62,948 bases of DNA, taken from the NCBI GenBank assembly GCA_026983775.1, contig JALSTK010000073.1, positions 1-62,948 on the forward strand. Direction: 5' to 3'. Below the pieces are notes generated by a model. The model was not told the DNA's origin and did no database searches. It worked only from the letters and a program-made list of their open reading frames with translations. Source of the DNA: Calditrichia bacterium. GTDB lineage: Bacteria > Calditrichota > Calditrichia > Calditrichales > Calditrichaceae. The translations under genes and the position numbers were made by a program. Below, one piece after another: positions 28,374 to 37,058 of the stretch (the first letter of the stretch is position 1; each line of letters opens with the position of its first letter).

Positions 28374-29024
28374 TTAAGAAATTCTGTTTTCAGAAACGAG
28401 GACAACGCCGTTTTCCTTAAAAATAGTTTTAATTTTTTGCAAATAGGGCGTTACATCGCCATATTCGGTTGAGACCAGTCGGAATCGGCAATATGAAGGC
28501 GCTTTTTCTTTCCAGCAACTTTTTAAACCGGGCGTCTCGATGTTGAGGTACAAAACATCGCACGGATCGTTCTTGATGGCCTCGTATATTTTGGGAATGA
28601 TCCGGCGTTCACCAAAATGCCCGGTGGCTTCGATTTCGATGTTTGTCATTACGGAATTTAAAATGGATTCCGCTTTGGCCCGCGCTTCTTCGTACTCCTT
28701 TTTTGTTTTTTTCTCTTTGGCAATTTGACGCACTACTTTTAGAATCTTGTATTCTTTCTCCAATTTCTGCACGAATTCTTTGGGAGGAAATTCGATGGCC
28801 GCCGTGGGACAAATGGTTGCGCAGGTGGTACAGCCGACCAAACAATTGTAGGGCCGCTCGACGAGAGCTTTTCGGGTAGCATCCTCATACTCGAACACTT
28901 CCCGGCCACAGCTTACATAACAAAGCTGACAACCAATGCATTTTTCTTCCACAATCTTCGGGAACCACTCGATTTCCATGCGAGGAATCCCATGCCATTG
29001 GGTTTTGCTTAAATCTTTAGCCAT
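28374..29024 (-). CDS. Ferredoxin-like protein, two [4Fe-4S] clusters plus C-terminal domain
   Basis: Cysteines are at C29-x2-C32-x2-C35-x3-C39 and C61-x3-C65-x2-C68-x3-C72 (the last followed by Pro), the pattern of an 8Fe-8S bacterial ferredoxin with a non-standard spacing in cluster two. Residues about 85-216 form an extra domain with two further cysteines (LKSCWKEKAPSYC) that I do not recognise. A GGAGGCGGAG ribosome site precedes the ATG. It sits between the UspA gene and chrA and presumably feeds electrons to a redox step of the operon; the partner is unknown. Confidence 0.8.
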   Translation of the reverse strand: MAKDLSKTQWHGIPRMEIEWFPKIVEEKCIGCQLCYVSCGREVFEYEDATRKALVERPYNCLVGCTTCATICPTAAIEFPPKEFVQKLEKEYKILKVVRQIAKEKKTKKEYEEARAKAESILNSVMTNIEIEATGHFGERRIIPKIYEAIKNDPCDVLYLNIETPGLKSCWKEKAPSYCRFRLVSTEYGDVTPYLQKIKTIFKENGVVLVSENRIS

Positions 29025-29095
29025 TGCTCCGCCTCCATATACTTTAACGTGGAAATGCTTACCGCTAAGAAGGTAACGAATCGTTAGTTGACGAA

Positions 29096-29584
29096 TTAGT
29101 GTGTTGAACTATTCGGATGGTTCTTAGGCTTAACCACCAAAACCGGTACATTGCCATGGGCCAGCACACGACCGGTGGTGCTTCCGAACAGTTTTTCCAC
29201 AAAACCGTGTTCACCGTGCGAGCCCATAACGATTAGCGATACGTGTAAATTATCCGCCGCTTGAATGATTTTTTGATAAGGGATACCCACTTCTACAATA
29301 AGTTCCGTTTTAAACGAAAAATGTGTAATCTCTTTTTCCAACTCTTTTAAACGGTCAAATCCATTTTCCAGCATCCGTTTAAGAACATCATGCCTGGATT
29401 TTTCCAGCGGCTCTTCCGGATGAATCTGGGCCTCCACTTCCCATTGAACATCCACATCGCGCTCGTCGTACACGTGCAGTAAAATCACTTCTTCCGTCCC
29501 GGCTTCTTTCAATTTTTTTACATATTCCAAAGCCTCTTCGGCCGAGGCAGAGAAATCGGTGGGATACAGAATTTTCCGAAACAT
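29096..29584 (-). CDS. Universal stress protein (UspA family)
   Basis: Cytosolic alpha/beta protein, 162 aa. The typical start RKILYPTDFSASAEEAL and the ATP-binding motif MGSHGEHGFVEKLFGSTTGRVL (G-2x-G-9x-G-S/T) are both present. It starts 2 nt after the permease stop, so it is translationally linked to that gene. In many bacteria Usp proteins accompany transporters and modulate them under stress; here that is an inference from the operon. Confidence 0.92.
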   Translation of the reverse strand: MFRKILYPTDFSASAEEALEYVKKLKEAGTEEVILLHVYDERDVDVQWEVEAQIHPEEPLEKSRHDVLKRMLENGFDRLKELEKEITHFSFKTELIVEVGIPYQKIIQAADNLHVSLIVMGSHGEHGFVEKLFGSTTGRVLAHGNVPVLVVKPKNHPNSSTH

Positions 29585-29586
29585 GA

Positions 29587-30606
29587 TCAGGCTCCTTCGC
29601 TGTTTATGTTCGTTTCCAAAATCGCGTCTTGTTTGTTCCGTTCGGCGAATTTAGAGAATAGCTTGTACCAAATGGAAGCAAAAGGCATTTGGAACAACAT
29701 GCAGGGCACAACCCCCAACAAGGCCATCGGACCGAAAGCAGCAATGGCCAGGCCCATGGCGATCGATAAGTTTTTCGTTGAAAATCCGTAGGTGATGGGA
29801 ATGGCCTTTTCGTGCGGTTCCTTTAATATTTTAATCGCAAAATAATAGGAAAAAGGATAAGCTACACCGTAATAAATCAGCATACCCAGCGCCGGGAAAA
29901 TAATAAGTCCCGGTTCTCTGTAAATCAGATGCGCTTGAACACTCATGGCAACGAAAACCATGTACAGGGCCAATAAAGAAGAAATAAGATGGGAAATAGG
30001 CATGATTTTAACAATGCCTTTCCAGGTATATTTTTTGCTGACCGCCTTTTGCGTGAGATAGGCCAGGACCAAGGGAATAACGACCATGACAATTATTTTA
30101 ATAAGCAATGTGGTGGTATGGACATCTACCCGACTGCCGACAAATAATTTCATTCCCAACGGTACCCAAATAATGGAAACCAAAAGGGTCACCGTTTGAA
30201 TCGCCGTAGCCAAACCGATGTTCGCCCCCAGAATGCCCGTCCAATAGGTAATCATACCACCGGGAGGCACAATGGAAGCTAACAGTAATCCCGTATATAA
30301 ATTGGGATTCTTAGTAAAAACCGTTGCAACGGGAATCATCAGTAAGGGCGCAACCAATAGCGAAAGAATGCTGCCGTAAATCATCCCTTTGGGATAAATA
30401 AATGCATTTTTCAATTCATCCATGCGCATGGTAATCAGCATGGCATAAATCATGATAATAACCGAGGGCAAAATGGAAGCCTTGATGAAATGAATTTGTG
30501 CTCTATCCAATTGCAAACCTATCCAATAGCCGAAGACCAACACCGCCAAAATGATGGCGGGCATATATTTTTTTATGAAAGCATCCAAACGTTTAATCAT
30601 TGCCAT
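29587..30606 (-). CDS. BASS/Acr3-superfamily permease
   Basis: Polytopic inner-membrane protein with about 10 hydrophobic segments, 339 aa, of the bile acid:sodium symporter/arsenical resistance-3 superfamily (SIVPPGGMITYWTGI segment and VAYPFSYYFAI end). Acr3 arsenite pumps have a conserved Cys in the fourth membrane segment. That position region here reads SIVPPGGM without Cys, so I do not call it Acr3. Linked to the DGC protein (13 nt upstream) and UspA (2 nt downstream). The substrate is unknown, possibly a metalloid or sulfur anion. Confidence 0.8.
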   Translation of the reverse strand: MAMIKRLDAFIKKYMPAIILAVLVFGYWIGLQLDRAQIHFIKASILPSVIIMIYAMLITMRMDELKNAFIYPKGMIYGSILSLLVAPLLMIPVATVFTKNPNLYTGLLLASIVPPGGMITYWTGILGANIGLATAIQTVTLLVSIIWVPLGMKLFVGSRVDVHTTTLLIKIIVMVVIPLVLAYLTQKAVSKKYTWKGIVKIMPISHLISSLLALYMVFVAMSVQAHLIYREPGLIIFPALGMLIYYGVAYPFSYYFAIKILKEPHEKAIPITYGFSTKNLSIAMGLAIAAFGPMALLGVVPCMLFQMPFASIWYKLFSKFAERNKQDAILETNINSEGA

Positions 30607-30619
30607 GAATCACTTCCTT

Positions 30620-31036
30620 TCATTTAGGAACGAGCTCGTGCTTTTTCTTTTCCATTAGTTCCTGCGCCAGTTTTTTTACCTTTTCAATCACATCGCGGGC
30701 AAGCAGTTCAACAGTTTCTTGATCATAATCCAGACCAGGTATTTTTTCCACACCGTAATCTTCATCCGGAGCGATACGCAGAGCCGGAACAAAACCACCC
30801 AATCTGATCGTTTCCAATACGCAGGCCTCCTTGCAGCCATCAATAACGACAATCGCGTCAGCCTCCTGGAATTTGCCCGCCGGTTTCAGCCCCGGAAAGA
30901 TAGCCGGCAGACAATTGATATTGGCATAAGGCAGAGCCTTATCCACGCGTTTGGCAATTTCCGCCGACATTTGGCCGATATTGGAACGCCCGGCACAATT
31001 GGCGATGGAAATTTTAATTTCAAGTGGTTGCTTCAT
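30620..31036 (-). CDS. DGC-domain putative zinc-binding protein
   Basis: 138-aa soluble protein. The diagnostic DGC motif (Asp-Gly-Cys, Cys68) is followed by Cys72; Cys14 (IANCAGRSN) and Cys42 (INCLPA) complete four conserved cysteines that should bind a metal or form disulfides. This family (PF08859-like) has no known reaction but recurs in metal and metalloid resistance loci. It starts behind a GGGGAG ribosome site and lies 40 nt after the outer-membrane protein gene. A cytosolic metal chaperone or sensor for the adjacent permease is a reasonable guess. Confidence 0.8.
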   Translation of the reverse strand: MKQPLEIKISIANCAGRSNIGQMSAEIAKRVDKALPYANINCLPAIFPGLKPAGKFQEADAIVVIDGCKEACVLETIRLGGFVPALRIAPDEDYGVEKIPGLDYDQETVELLARDVIEKVKKLAQELMEKKKHELVPK

Positions 31037-31076
31037 ACGGTTCTTCTCCCCTTCTTTTATGTTTGTTTAATGATAT

Positions 31077-31979
31077 TCACAATAAAAAATATAAACCCAG
31101 CCACGTTTCATAATCGGCGCTGAATTTAACCCTGGCATCTACGGTAACCGGCACAACCCATTGAACCAAAAAGGTACGTCGCAATCGGTACTGAAGCGCC
31201 GGAATAAATTGGAAAAGGTGGTAGCTGGGATTAACCCTGTCCCGGGCAATGGATTTGTAAAGAAATGTGCTTTCGGCAATGAAGCGTCGGTTTAAATTGT
31301 AAGCCGTACTCCACGACAAACTGACCACATCCCCCAAATCCATATGTTGCTTATTTTTACCGCGGGCAATGTAAAAAGCCGACCAACGCAGGTCCCATTT
31401 GCCCGTTCCCCATTCCGGCATCAGGGCAAAACCGGCATCGAAGCTGCCCGTACCAAGCGGCATTTTTGTAAGGGCAAGATGTCCGTCATCGGCCTTTCCT
31501 GTCGGGGATTTGGTAAACAGCAATCCGGAGAACAGAAACCGATGTGTTTTGTTGAAGTAAAATTTGTAAAGCAATGCACCGATTACATCGCCGATACCCT
31601 CGCCGGATTTTTCTATTTTAAGCGATTTAAAACGTTTGTGAATGTAAGGCAGATTTACGATGGCCGTAAAGCGATTTAGGATGCCATAGCGGACTTTTAA
31701 AATGTAAGAATCTGCCGTAAATTCCGTCCCGCCGGGCAAACTCGTCATTTTGCCTGTTTTGGAATTGAGCATTCGGGTAAAATGAGGGAAAACCGCGTAC
31801 CCGCGAAAAACCCAGTGCCCCCGGGGTAAAGTCTTGGCCGGAATGCCGTACAAAGGAGGGCGGGGCCTCAGTTTTTGTGCCGATGCCAAATGAATATGGA
31901 AAGCCAACAACAGAATCAAAACGAGACAGAAAATTCTTAATTTACTCATATTCCGCTTCTTCTCTATAGTGAACAACAT
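31077..31979 (-). CDS. Putative outer-membrane beta-barrel protein
   Basis: 300-aa exported protein with a signal peptide ending near LASAQ, then alternating aromatic/hydrophobic strands and a final Leu-Phe-type end (WLGLYFLL), which suits BAM insertion. The pattern (GIGDVIGALLYKFY, LPRGHWVFRG and similar) resembles Phenol_MetA_deg-type transporter-like barrels. First gene of the operon; the start at 31979 has AAGGGAAGGA before it, and an alternative ATG at 31949 would give a shorter signal. It may provide an exit or entry pore for the operon's substrate. Exact family uncertain. Confidence 0.6.
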   Translation of the reverse strand: MLFTIEKKRNMSKLRIFCLVLILLLAFHIHLASAQKLRPRPPLYGIPAKTLPRGHWVFRGYAVFPHFTRMLNSKTGKMTSLPGGTEFTADSYILKVRYGILNRFTAIVNLPYIHKRFKSLKIEKSGEGIGDVIGALLYKFYFNKTHRFLFSGLLFTKSPTGKADDGHLALTKMPLGTGSFDAGFALMPEWGTGKWDLRWSAFYIARGKNKQHMDLGDVVSLSWSTAYNLNRRFIAESTFLYKSIARDRVNPSYHLFQFIPALQYRLRRTFLVQWVVPVTVDARVKFSADYETWLGLYFLL

Positions 31980-32466
31980 CGTTCCTTCCCTTTCTTAGCC
32001 AGTTCCAAATTTCGGTTGACGAGCATTCCGGTTGATATATACTCAAGAATAGCCGTATCCGGGAATTCCGCCAACCTTTATTCTTATATATGCGCATATT
32101 GGCATTAATATAAGCATAAAAATCAGTTTGTCAATACCTGAATAGATTTTCTGAATCTACATGAGAGATATTTTATTTTTTTCTCTAGTTTTTATGCTTC
32201 TTTCTTCAACGGTATGGGTCCAGCAAGTCAAGCCACTTTTAAGTAAAGGTTCTACCCGTCGGATTTCATCATAAGTTGTTACTCTATTTTGCAATTGTAC
32301 AAGTTTACAATTATAAAGTAAAAAAACTTTCTTAATTGTGTTTCATAAAACGCTTGCTCATATCAAACGCACACTCGTTTCTTTTTTTATTTGCTTGAAC
32401 AATTATGCAATAACTTGCAAAGAAACGAAAAATTTTTAAGCTGTTAGCCCGGTTAAATGAAAAACC
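31980..32466. other. Intergenic region with operon promoter
   Basis: 487 nt upstream of the six-gene operon and downstream of the NifX-like gene. It holds the ArsR-type candidate operator (32087-32113). Further upstream, around 32401-32420, ATTATGCAATAACTTGCAA contains half-sites resembling the operator before the arsR gene at 33247, but this is weak. Confidence 0.5.
32087..32113 (-). promoter_or_regulatory. Candidate ArsR operator/promoter of the six-gene operon
   Basis: Plus-strand TATATGCGCA then TATTGGCATT then AATATAA. It aligns with 37501-37528 at 24 of 28 columns, including the uninterrupted blocks TATATGCGC, TATTG and AATATAA. It contains the palindrome ATATGCGCATAT and lies about 108 nt before the outer-membrane protein start, oriented as at the second site. 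The other copy sits directly upstream of an arsR gene, so the natural reading is a shared binding site. Confidence 0.65.
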
Positions 32467-32886
32467 TTAATCCGTGCGTTCTTCAACCAGATTGTGAATC
32501 TTTTTCTCTATCAATGCCGAAACGGATTCTTCGATGTCCTGATAATCGGTTAAGATCACATTCAATCCGGCAGCCTTAAAACTCTCGTAAGCTCCGGAAC
32601 CCATGCCGCCGGCGATTAAAACATCGCAGTCGGCAATCTCAGCGGCCATCATGGAATGACGTCCCCGGGCCTCGGCACCGTAGCCATGGCGTCCCTGCGG
32701 ATCACGATGCTCCTGTTCATCCGGCCTGGCCTGCTGCTGCGGGGCAAAATGACCGGTACCCCGTTCCCGTAGCGCACTTTCGGTTACAACTCCATTCTCT
32801 ATCGTAACAATTTTATAATAGCGTGAGCGGCCGAAGTGTTGACTAATCGTTCGACCGTCATTGGTAACAATGGCAACTTTCATCAT
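32467..32886 (-). CDS. NifX/NifB-type (MTH1175-like) dinitrogenase-cofactor domain protein
   Basis: About 139-aa soluble protein of the Nitro_FeMo-Co fold. MKVAIVTNDGRTISQHFGRS is the typical start, and IADCDVLIAGGMGSGAYESFKAAGLNVI the typical second half. The His-rich middle common in this group appears as a Gln/His/Arg-rich stretch. The start is ATG at 32886 (or the next codon) behind GGGAGAG; longer forms overlap arsR and are less likely. It follows arsR by 28 nt. No nif genes are here, so a nitrogenase role is unlikely; a metal or Fe-S cluster carrier is the better guess. Confidence 0.85.
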   Translation of the reverse strand: MMKVAIVTNDGRTISQHFGRSRYYKIVTIENGVVTESALRERGTGHFAPQQQARPDEQEHRDPQGRHGYGAEARGRHSMMAAEIADCDVLIAGGMGSGAYESFKAAGLNVILTDYQDIEESVSALIEKKIHNLVEERTD

Positions 32887-32914
32887 GTACTCTCCCATTC
32901 TATTAATAAGATAT

Positions 32915-33247
32915 TTAAAAAAATTCTTGAAATCGATTATACCAGTCTTTAGAAATCTGTGTAGCGGTTTCAATAATTTGAAAAACCCGCTGATCGGCAA
33001 TTGCAAAATAGGATGCAACGCCCTCCTTACGGGCCGTCACCAGTCCCACATTACGTAACAGCATCAGATGGCGGGAAATCACCGAAGCATCGAGATGTAA
33101 TTCATCAATAATTTGCTGGGAGCCTTTTTCCCCTTCTTTTAATAATCCGATGATTTTTAAGCGTTGATCGCTGGCCAGGGCCATAAAAAAACGGCTGCGG
33201 GGATCCGTCATGGGCCCCATCATTCCCCTCTTCATTCCTCTCGGCAT
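32915..33247 (-). CDS. ArsR-family transcriptional regulator (no metal-site cysteines)
   Basis: 110-aa winged-helix repressor with helix-turn-helix LHLDASVISRHLMLLRNVGLV and wing segment VTARKEGVASYFAIAD. It has no cysteine, so it is not the classic arsenic/cadmium type. The N-terminus is Met/Arg rich (MPRGMKRGMMGPM), perhaps an unusual copper- or redox-sensing tail, but that is speculative. It probably represses its own operon with the NifX-like gene through the palindrome 14 nt upstream. Confidence 0.9.
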   Translation of the reverse strand: MPRGMKRGMMGPMTDPRSRFFMALASDQRLKIIGLLKEGEKGSQQIIDELHLDASVISRHLMLLRNVGLVTARKEGVASYFAIADQRVFQIIETATQISKDWYNRFQEFF

Positions 33248-33261
33248 AATTGTTCCATTTC

Positions 33262-33285
33262 ATTATTGCGTAAATGTGCAATAAT
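33262..33285 (-). promoter_or_regulatory. Palindromic candidate operator of arsR (33247)
   Basis: Perfect 8-bp arms ATTATTGC and GCAATAAT, 8 nt apart, ending 14 nt before the start codon. The size and position fit autoregulation by the ArsR protein it precedes. It differs from the two sites at 32087 and 37501, so two separate ArsR specificities are likely. Confidence 0.6.
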
Positions 33286-33443
33286 ATAAATTAAAAGGAG
33301 ACCGAAATCAACCCTTGCGTGTTTTTTAATATAAAATAAAAGAATAATTTACAGTGCGTAGACTCATACCCTACGTTCGATCCGAACTTCATCCGTCGAA
33401 AAGGGATCAGAGTTGTCCCCGCAAACCTTCCCTTTTAAAAAAT

Positions 33444-33681
33444 GGCTCTACCGGGTTTCTTATGAAGCCGTATATTAACTGAAGACGGATAAAAGGAATG
33501 AAACAATTTTTTATGGTTTCGTTCATCTTGTATTTAAAGACAATAGTATCCGAAGGATACGAATATGAGTAGCCACCGGCTTCGCTCCTGCCCGGCGGCT
33601 AACGGGTGTGGCTACTCATATTGCATCACTTCGTGATGATTTAAGGATGCGGCGTTTAACCACAAATATCCCGGTAGAGCC
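33444..33681 (+). mobile_element. Non-autonomous ISL3-type miniature element, copy B (238 bp)
   Basis: Ends GGCTCTACCGGG and, inverted, CCCGGTAGAGCC. Flanks are TAAAAAAT on the left and AAAAAAAT on the right (7 of 8 identical, but A-rich). It lacks about 146 nt present in copy C; the missing segment is bounded in copy C by the direct repeat CCACAGGCTT at 39245 and 39390, so B looks like a deletion product. The 14-nt inner inverted repeat ATATGAGTAGCCAC is complete. Confidence 0.85.
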
Positions 33682-33735
33682 AAAAAAATTATACTCGGTA
33701 TAACGAGATATATCGGGATATGCCGGACTCGTTCC

Positions 33736-34092
33736 TTAATGCAGTACGATCATCTTCCGGGAGATAGAAATACCGCTGGAAGTAGACAAACGATAGATAT
33801 ACACACCGCTTGCCAGACGTTGGGCGGTAAAGTTTACCCGGTATCGACCGGAGGGGAAATTGCCGCGGATCAGGGTAGCCAATTCCCTTCCGTTAAGGTC
33901 ATATACTTTCAAACTCAGGGTAGTTTGCACCGGAAGTTCAAAGGCTATTACCGTACTCCGGGAGCCTTCCATCGTGGAGATGCCCCTACCGAAGGGATTC
34001 GGATAGTTTTGGAATAAATGAAATTGCCTGATGACTGAAGAATTCGGTTCTTTAACTCCCGTATAGACCGGGAAGGCAATTCCCTGCCCTCT
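33736..34092 (-). pseudogene. Out-of-frame T9SS sorting domain of the DUF3160 protein
   Basis: In the frame ending at 33736 the sequence reads TGVKEPNSSVIRQ, then FHLFQNYPNPFGRG, then a complete type A domain (LPVQTTLSLKVYDLNGREL and so on) to KMIVLH-stop. The upstream DUF3160 frame runs into nonsense (GASPRWKAPGVR) over the same bases. A single -1 shift around 34060-34095 would join them. Either a frameshift mutation, programmed slippage, or a sequencing error. Confidence 0.8.
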
Positions 34093-36314
34093 GCATATTT
34101 TCTTCCCCGGGCATCACTTAAAAAAATGTTGACCCAGTCCGGCCGTTCAGGTAAGCGGCCGTTCTCAACTCGTGTCGCCCACTCTTCATCCGTCAGTCGA
34201 TTAAAATTATCGGTGACTGTTTGGTAATAGGACATAACCGGCCCCACAAAAGCAAGCGGCAGAGCATCCGAGTCCGGTGCATTCGCCAGGAAAACACCGA
34301 GATTAACCTTTCCGGTAGCTACGTGTAAAATTTTGCCTACCGGATTCCCCTCAAAATCGGTGGGTTGAGTGTGGACGTCGGCAATGATATAATTAAAACA
34401 GGCGGCATCTTCCGGATAAAAATAAAGCGAAGAATACCATCCCGTATAAGGGGGTTCCCCACTCTCCATCCCCTCGAATAACATCTTTTTCAGCCATTGC
34501 CGCTCTTCTTCGGAAAGAGGGACATGTTGTAATTCCTTGCGGGCTATGGCTTCCAATTTTTGCATCACATCCCGGAATTTGGGAAAGAAATGATGAATCC
34601 GGGCCATTTCGATTCCGTTTTCGGGAAAGTCTGCAAAATAGTTTTCCGCCTTTTCAGCAAACCCGGCCAGTCGGGCATACAGCTCCGGTACCGGTTCAAC
34701 CAATGAGTAAGGATACGAACAACCCGTTGCCCCGGTATAGGATTGTTTGGCGTAGAGAAGATTATCATGGCGCAATTGGGCCCAGGAGGCCAGTTGGGCA
34801 TTCATTCTACTTTGATGCCAGGCCGCACTTTGCATAAAAAAGGGCCGATCCTTTTGATTTTGCGGGGGATTCAGAGCGCGAATGGAGTTCAGCCACACAT
34901 TATACAGCGACAGATTCCAAAATGAGGCATTATAAGAATCGACCAGATAGCGCAGGGCGTCCAATTGAGAAGCGTATTTGTATTGATCAATTTCGTTTTT
35001 CAGGAGATACAGGGCGTCATCATTGCCCAGTACAAATAAAATATCCAGAGGGTCCGGCAAGGGACGCCATATTTTTTGGCCCTGATACACAATTCGATCA
35101 AAAACCACATTGAAAAAGATATAGGAATCAAGAATGAACCGTTGGCCCATCAGACGAAACGAGACAGGCAGAGGAGCCGGTTCGCTGTTAAAGGGGTTAA
35201 CCATCATAATCTGGGAGAGGATTTTTTGATCGGAACCGGGATAATTTATCAGGGCCTTTTGATAATCCTCATAGACAGAATCCGTTAACAATTGGCGGAC
35301 GTCAGTCAGGTCTAAGGAATCCAGTAATTCTTTATATTCCCGAGGAGTCAGATTATCCGATTCACCGACCATAAAGGTAATGATTTCATCGTTCTGATTC
35401 AGGACAGGGCGCGACCGGGCCCTATCTAATAATTCGTTCAGTAGAAAGGAACCCAGATTCATGCGCTGTATTTGTTCCTTGCTCCAGGGTTCTTCATACG
35501 GATTTTCCGGGGGCGGAGTTAGCAAGAAATCAATACGCCCCAGCCACATCATGGCTTTAAAATAGTCGCGCAGTTCATCCCGTGTGTAGTGTCCCCTTAC
35601 CTTAAACTGGCTAAAATCCAGGGTACGGTAATGATCGGAGAAGAGCGGCAGGGAAATAACCTGCTCGTCCTGGATGGCCTGCCAAATCTGATCTACCTGG
35701 TTTTGATCCGTGAATTGAGGGGATAATTCCCGACCGTTGATCAGAGAGCGAAAGATGGTCACATACAGATCCACATCCCGGAGTGCCGGGCCGAGATCAT
35801 TCTCGGAATCATATTTGTCTTTCAGCGCCGGAAAGGATGCATAAAGATTTTCTGCCAATTCGATTAAGTTCGGTTTTAAGACACTGATCTCCAGGGCGGC
35901 GAGAATTTGATCGTACGACATATGCAGGGCATGAAGAATGGCGTCGGAAGAGATAAATACCGGCAAATCATTGGCGTAAATTTGATGAAAGGCCTTGCCG
36001 AAACAATCATAATTCAGTCGTTCGCTTACCACAAAATAATTCTGCTTAAGCAGTTCCAGCTCCTCCGAAGTCAAAGCGAATTTTATTTTGATCGAATCGA
36101 GGTATTTAAAGCGATTTAAATCGGTATTCGCCTGGCGGCCTTTATAGTAGGGGGCGGATAAGGGAAACTGACTTTGTAATTGTTCGTAAGTTAAATCCTG
36201 ATTTTGTTGCAGAAAGTTCTCATAGTCATCAACGGAAAATTCACTCTGGCCCACAATGGGGGACTGCCAGATACCCAATAACATCGCCACCAGTAAAATG
36301 ATGAACGATTTCAT
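33948..36314 (-). CDS. Secreted DUF3160 protein, C-terminus shifted out of frame
   Basis: 788 codons. Signal peptide (about residues 1-22, ending IVGQS), then the DUF3160 domain with NYFVVSERLNYDCFGKAFHQIY and the typical FISSDAILHALHMSYDQIL segment, continuing to about residue 745. The function of this family is unknown; it occurs in secreted proteins of FCB and archaeal genomes. Beyond about residue 745 the reading becomes implausible, while a T9SS domain is intact in another frame. So the gene as sequenced encodes an unsorted protein unless ribosomes shift. Single gene between a miniature element and a thioredoxin-like gene. Confidence 0.85.
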   Translation of the reverse strand: MKSFIILLVAMLLGIWQSPIVGQSEFSVDDYENFLQQNQDLTYEQLQSQFPLSAPYYKGRQANTDLNRFKYLDSIKIKFALTSEELELLKQNYFVVSERLNYDCFGKAFHQIYANDLPVFISSDAILHALHMSYDQILAALEISVLKPNLIELAENLYASFPALKDKYDSENDLGPALRDVDLYVTIFRSLINGRELSPQFTDQNQVDQIWQAIQDEQVISLPLFSDHYRTLDFSQFKVRGHYTRDELRDYFKAMMWLGRIDFLLTPPPENPYEEPWSKEQIQRMNLGSFLLNELLDRARSRPVLNQNDEIITFMVGESDNLTPREYKELLDSLDLTDVRQLLTDSVYEDYQKALINYPGSDQKILSQIMMVNPFNSEPAPLPVSFRLMGQRFILDSYIFFNVVFDRIVYQGQKIWRPLPDPLDILFVLGNDDALYLLKNEIDQYKYASQLDALRYLVDSYNASFWNLSLYNVWLNSIRALNPPQNQKDRPFFMQSAAWHQSRMNAQLASWAQLRHDNLLYAKQSYTGATGCSYPYSLVEPVPELYARLAGFAEKAENYFADFPENGIEMARIHHFFPKFRDVMQKLEAIARKELQHVPLSEEERQWLKKMLFEGMESGEPPYTGWYSSLYFYPEDAACFNYIIADVHTQPTDFEGNPVGKILHVATGKVNLGVFLANAPDSDALPLAFVGPVMSYYQTVTDNFNRLTDEEWATRVENGRLPERPDWVNIFLSDARGRKYAEGRELPSRSIRELKNRILQSSGNFIYSKTIRIPSVGASPRWKAPGVR

Positions 36315-36420
36315 GGCATTCTCCTCAAGATAGTAACTTATAAAAAGAGCACTAACGATTTAAATATAGAGGATGCGATTGCGGAAATCAAGGGACAATA
36401 AAATTATATTTCGGGTATGG

Positions 36421-37002
36421 TCAGTCTTCTATCCAGGGCCACATGCGGGCTTCGGGGCTTTGGGGATATAATTCCCGAATCTGTCGCATATGTGCCCGGA
36501 ATTGTTTATTATCCCAGGTCTGCAGATAGTTTATCATGCCCATGCGAAAGAGGAGTGCGGAAGCACGGGGATTGTCCGCGAAAAGGTCCAGACCTTCCTG
36601 CAGAACCTGTTTAGCGTGGGAATATTGGCCACGGGGAATCAGATACTCGGCCAGTCCGATACGCAGTACTACCCGAAAATCCTCGATCTCTAAAAATCCG
36701 GCTTGTTGAAAATAGGACTGACCTTTATAGTCCAGCACATAGAAAGACGGTGTCCAGACAGCTGCATATCGAGATCGTATCTTTCGATCCTTACGGATAT
36801 CCTGGCGCAGGCAGATAAACCAGTCGTGCATTTCCTTTTTCACCATAAGATCGGGATAAACGGAAGTATATAATTTTTTACACCCGGAGCAAGACTCGCG
36901 ATGAAATTGAAGCAGAACGGGTTTTCGTTCTTTGGCAGATTGTTTGAGAGCCGACTCATATTCGAAGAGCCAGTTCTGCCAGATATCGGTTTCCATAATC
37001 AT
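36421..37002 (-). CDS. Thioredoxin-like protein with TPR-like C-terminal half
   Basis: 193 aa. The N-terminal thioredoxin fold has a redox CxxC (Cys38-Ser-Gly-Cys41 in HRESCSGCKKL) and the cis-Pro segment VWTPSFYVL. The C-terminal half (about 110-193) is helical with TPR-like repeats. No signal peptide, so cytosolic. It follows the cysteine-type arsR by 56 nt on the same strand and is probably in its operon. A role in thiol supply or reduction linked to metalloid stress is likely but unproven; it is not ArsC. Confidence 0.82.
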   Translation of the reverse strand: MIMETDIWQNWLFEYESALKQSAKERKPVLLQFHRESCSGCKKLYTSVYPDLMVKKEMHDWFICLRQDIRKDRKIRSRYAAVWTPSFYVLDYKGQSYFQQAGFLEIEDFRVVLRIGLAEYLIPRGQYSHAKQVLQEGLDLFADNPRASALLFRMGMINYLQTWDNKQFRAHMRQIRELYPQSPEARMWPWIED

Positions 37003-37058
37003 TCCTTACCTGGATACCGGAAAAAGCCAAAAAGAGAACATAGTAATCGTAAAATGAA

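Noticed and set aside
29587-30606. Calling the permease an Acr3 arsenite pump
   Set aside because: The conserved membrane Cys of Acr3 is not present in the corresponding segment (SIVPPGGM), so only the superfamily is supported.
32467-32886. Nitrogen fixation gene (NifX) reading
   Set aside because: No nif genes nearby; the family also serves as general cluster or metal carriers and pairs with an ArsR here.
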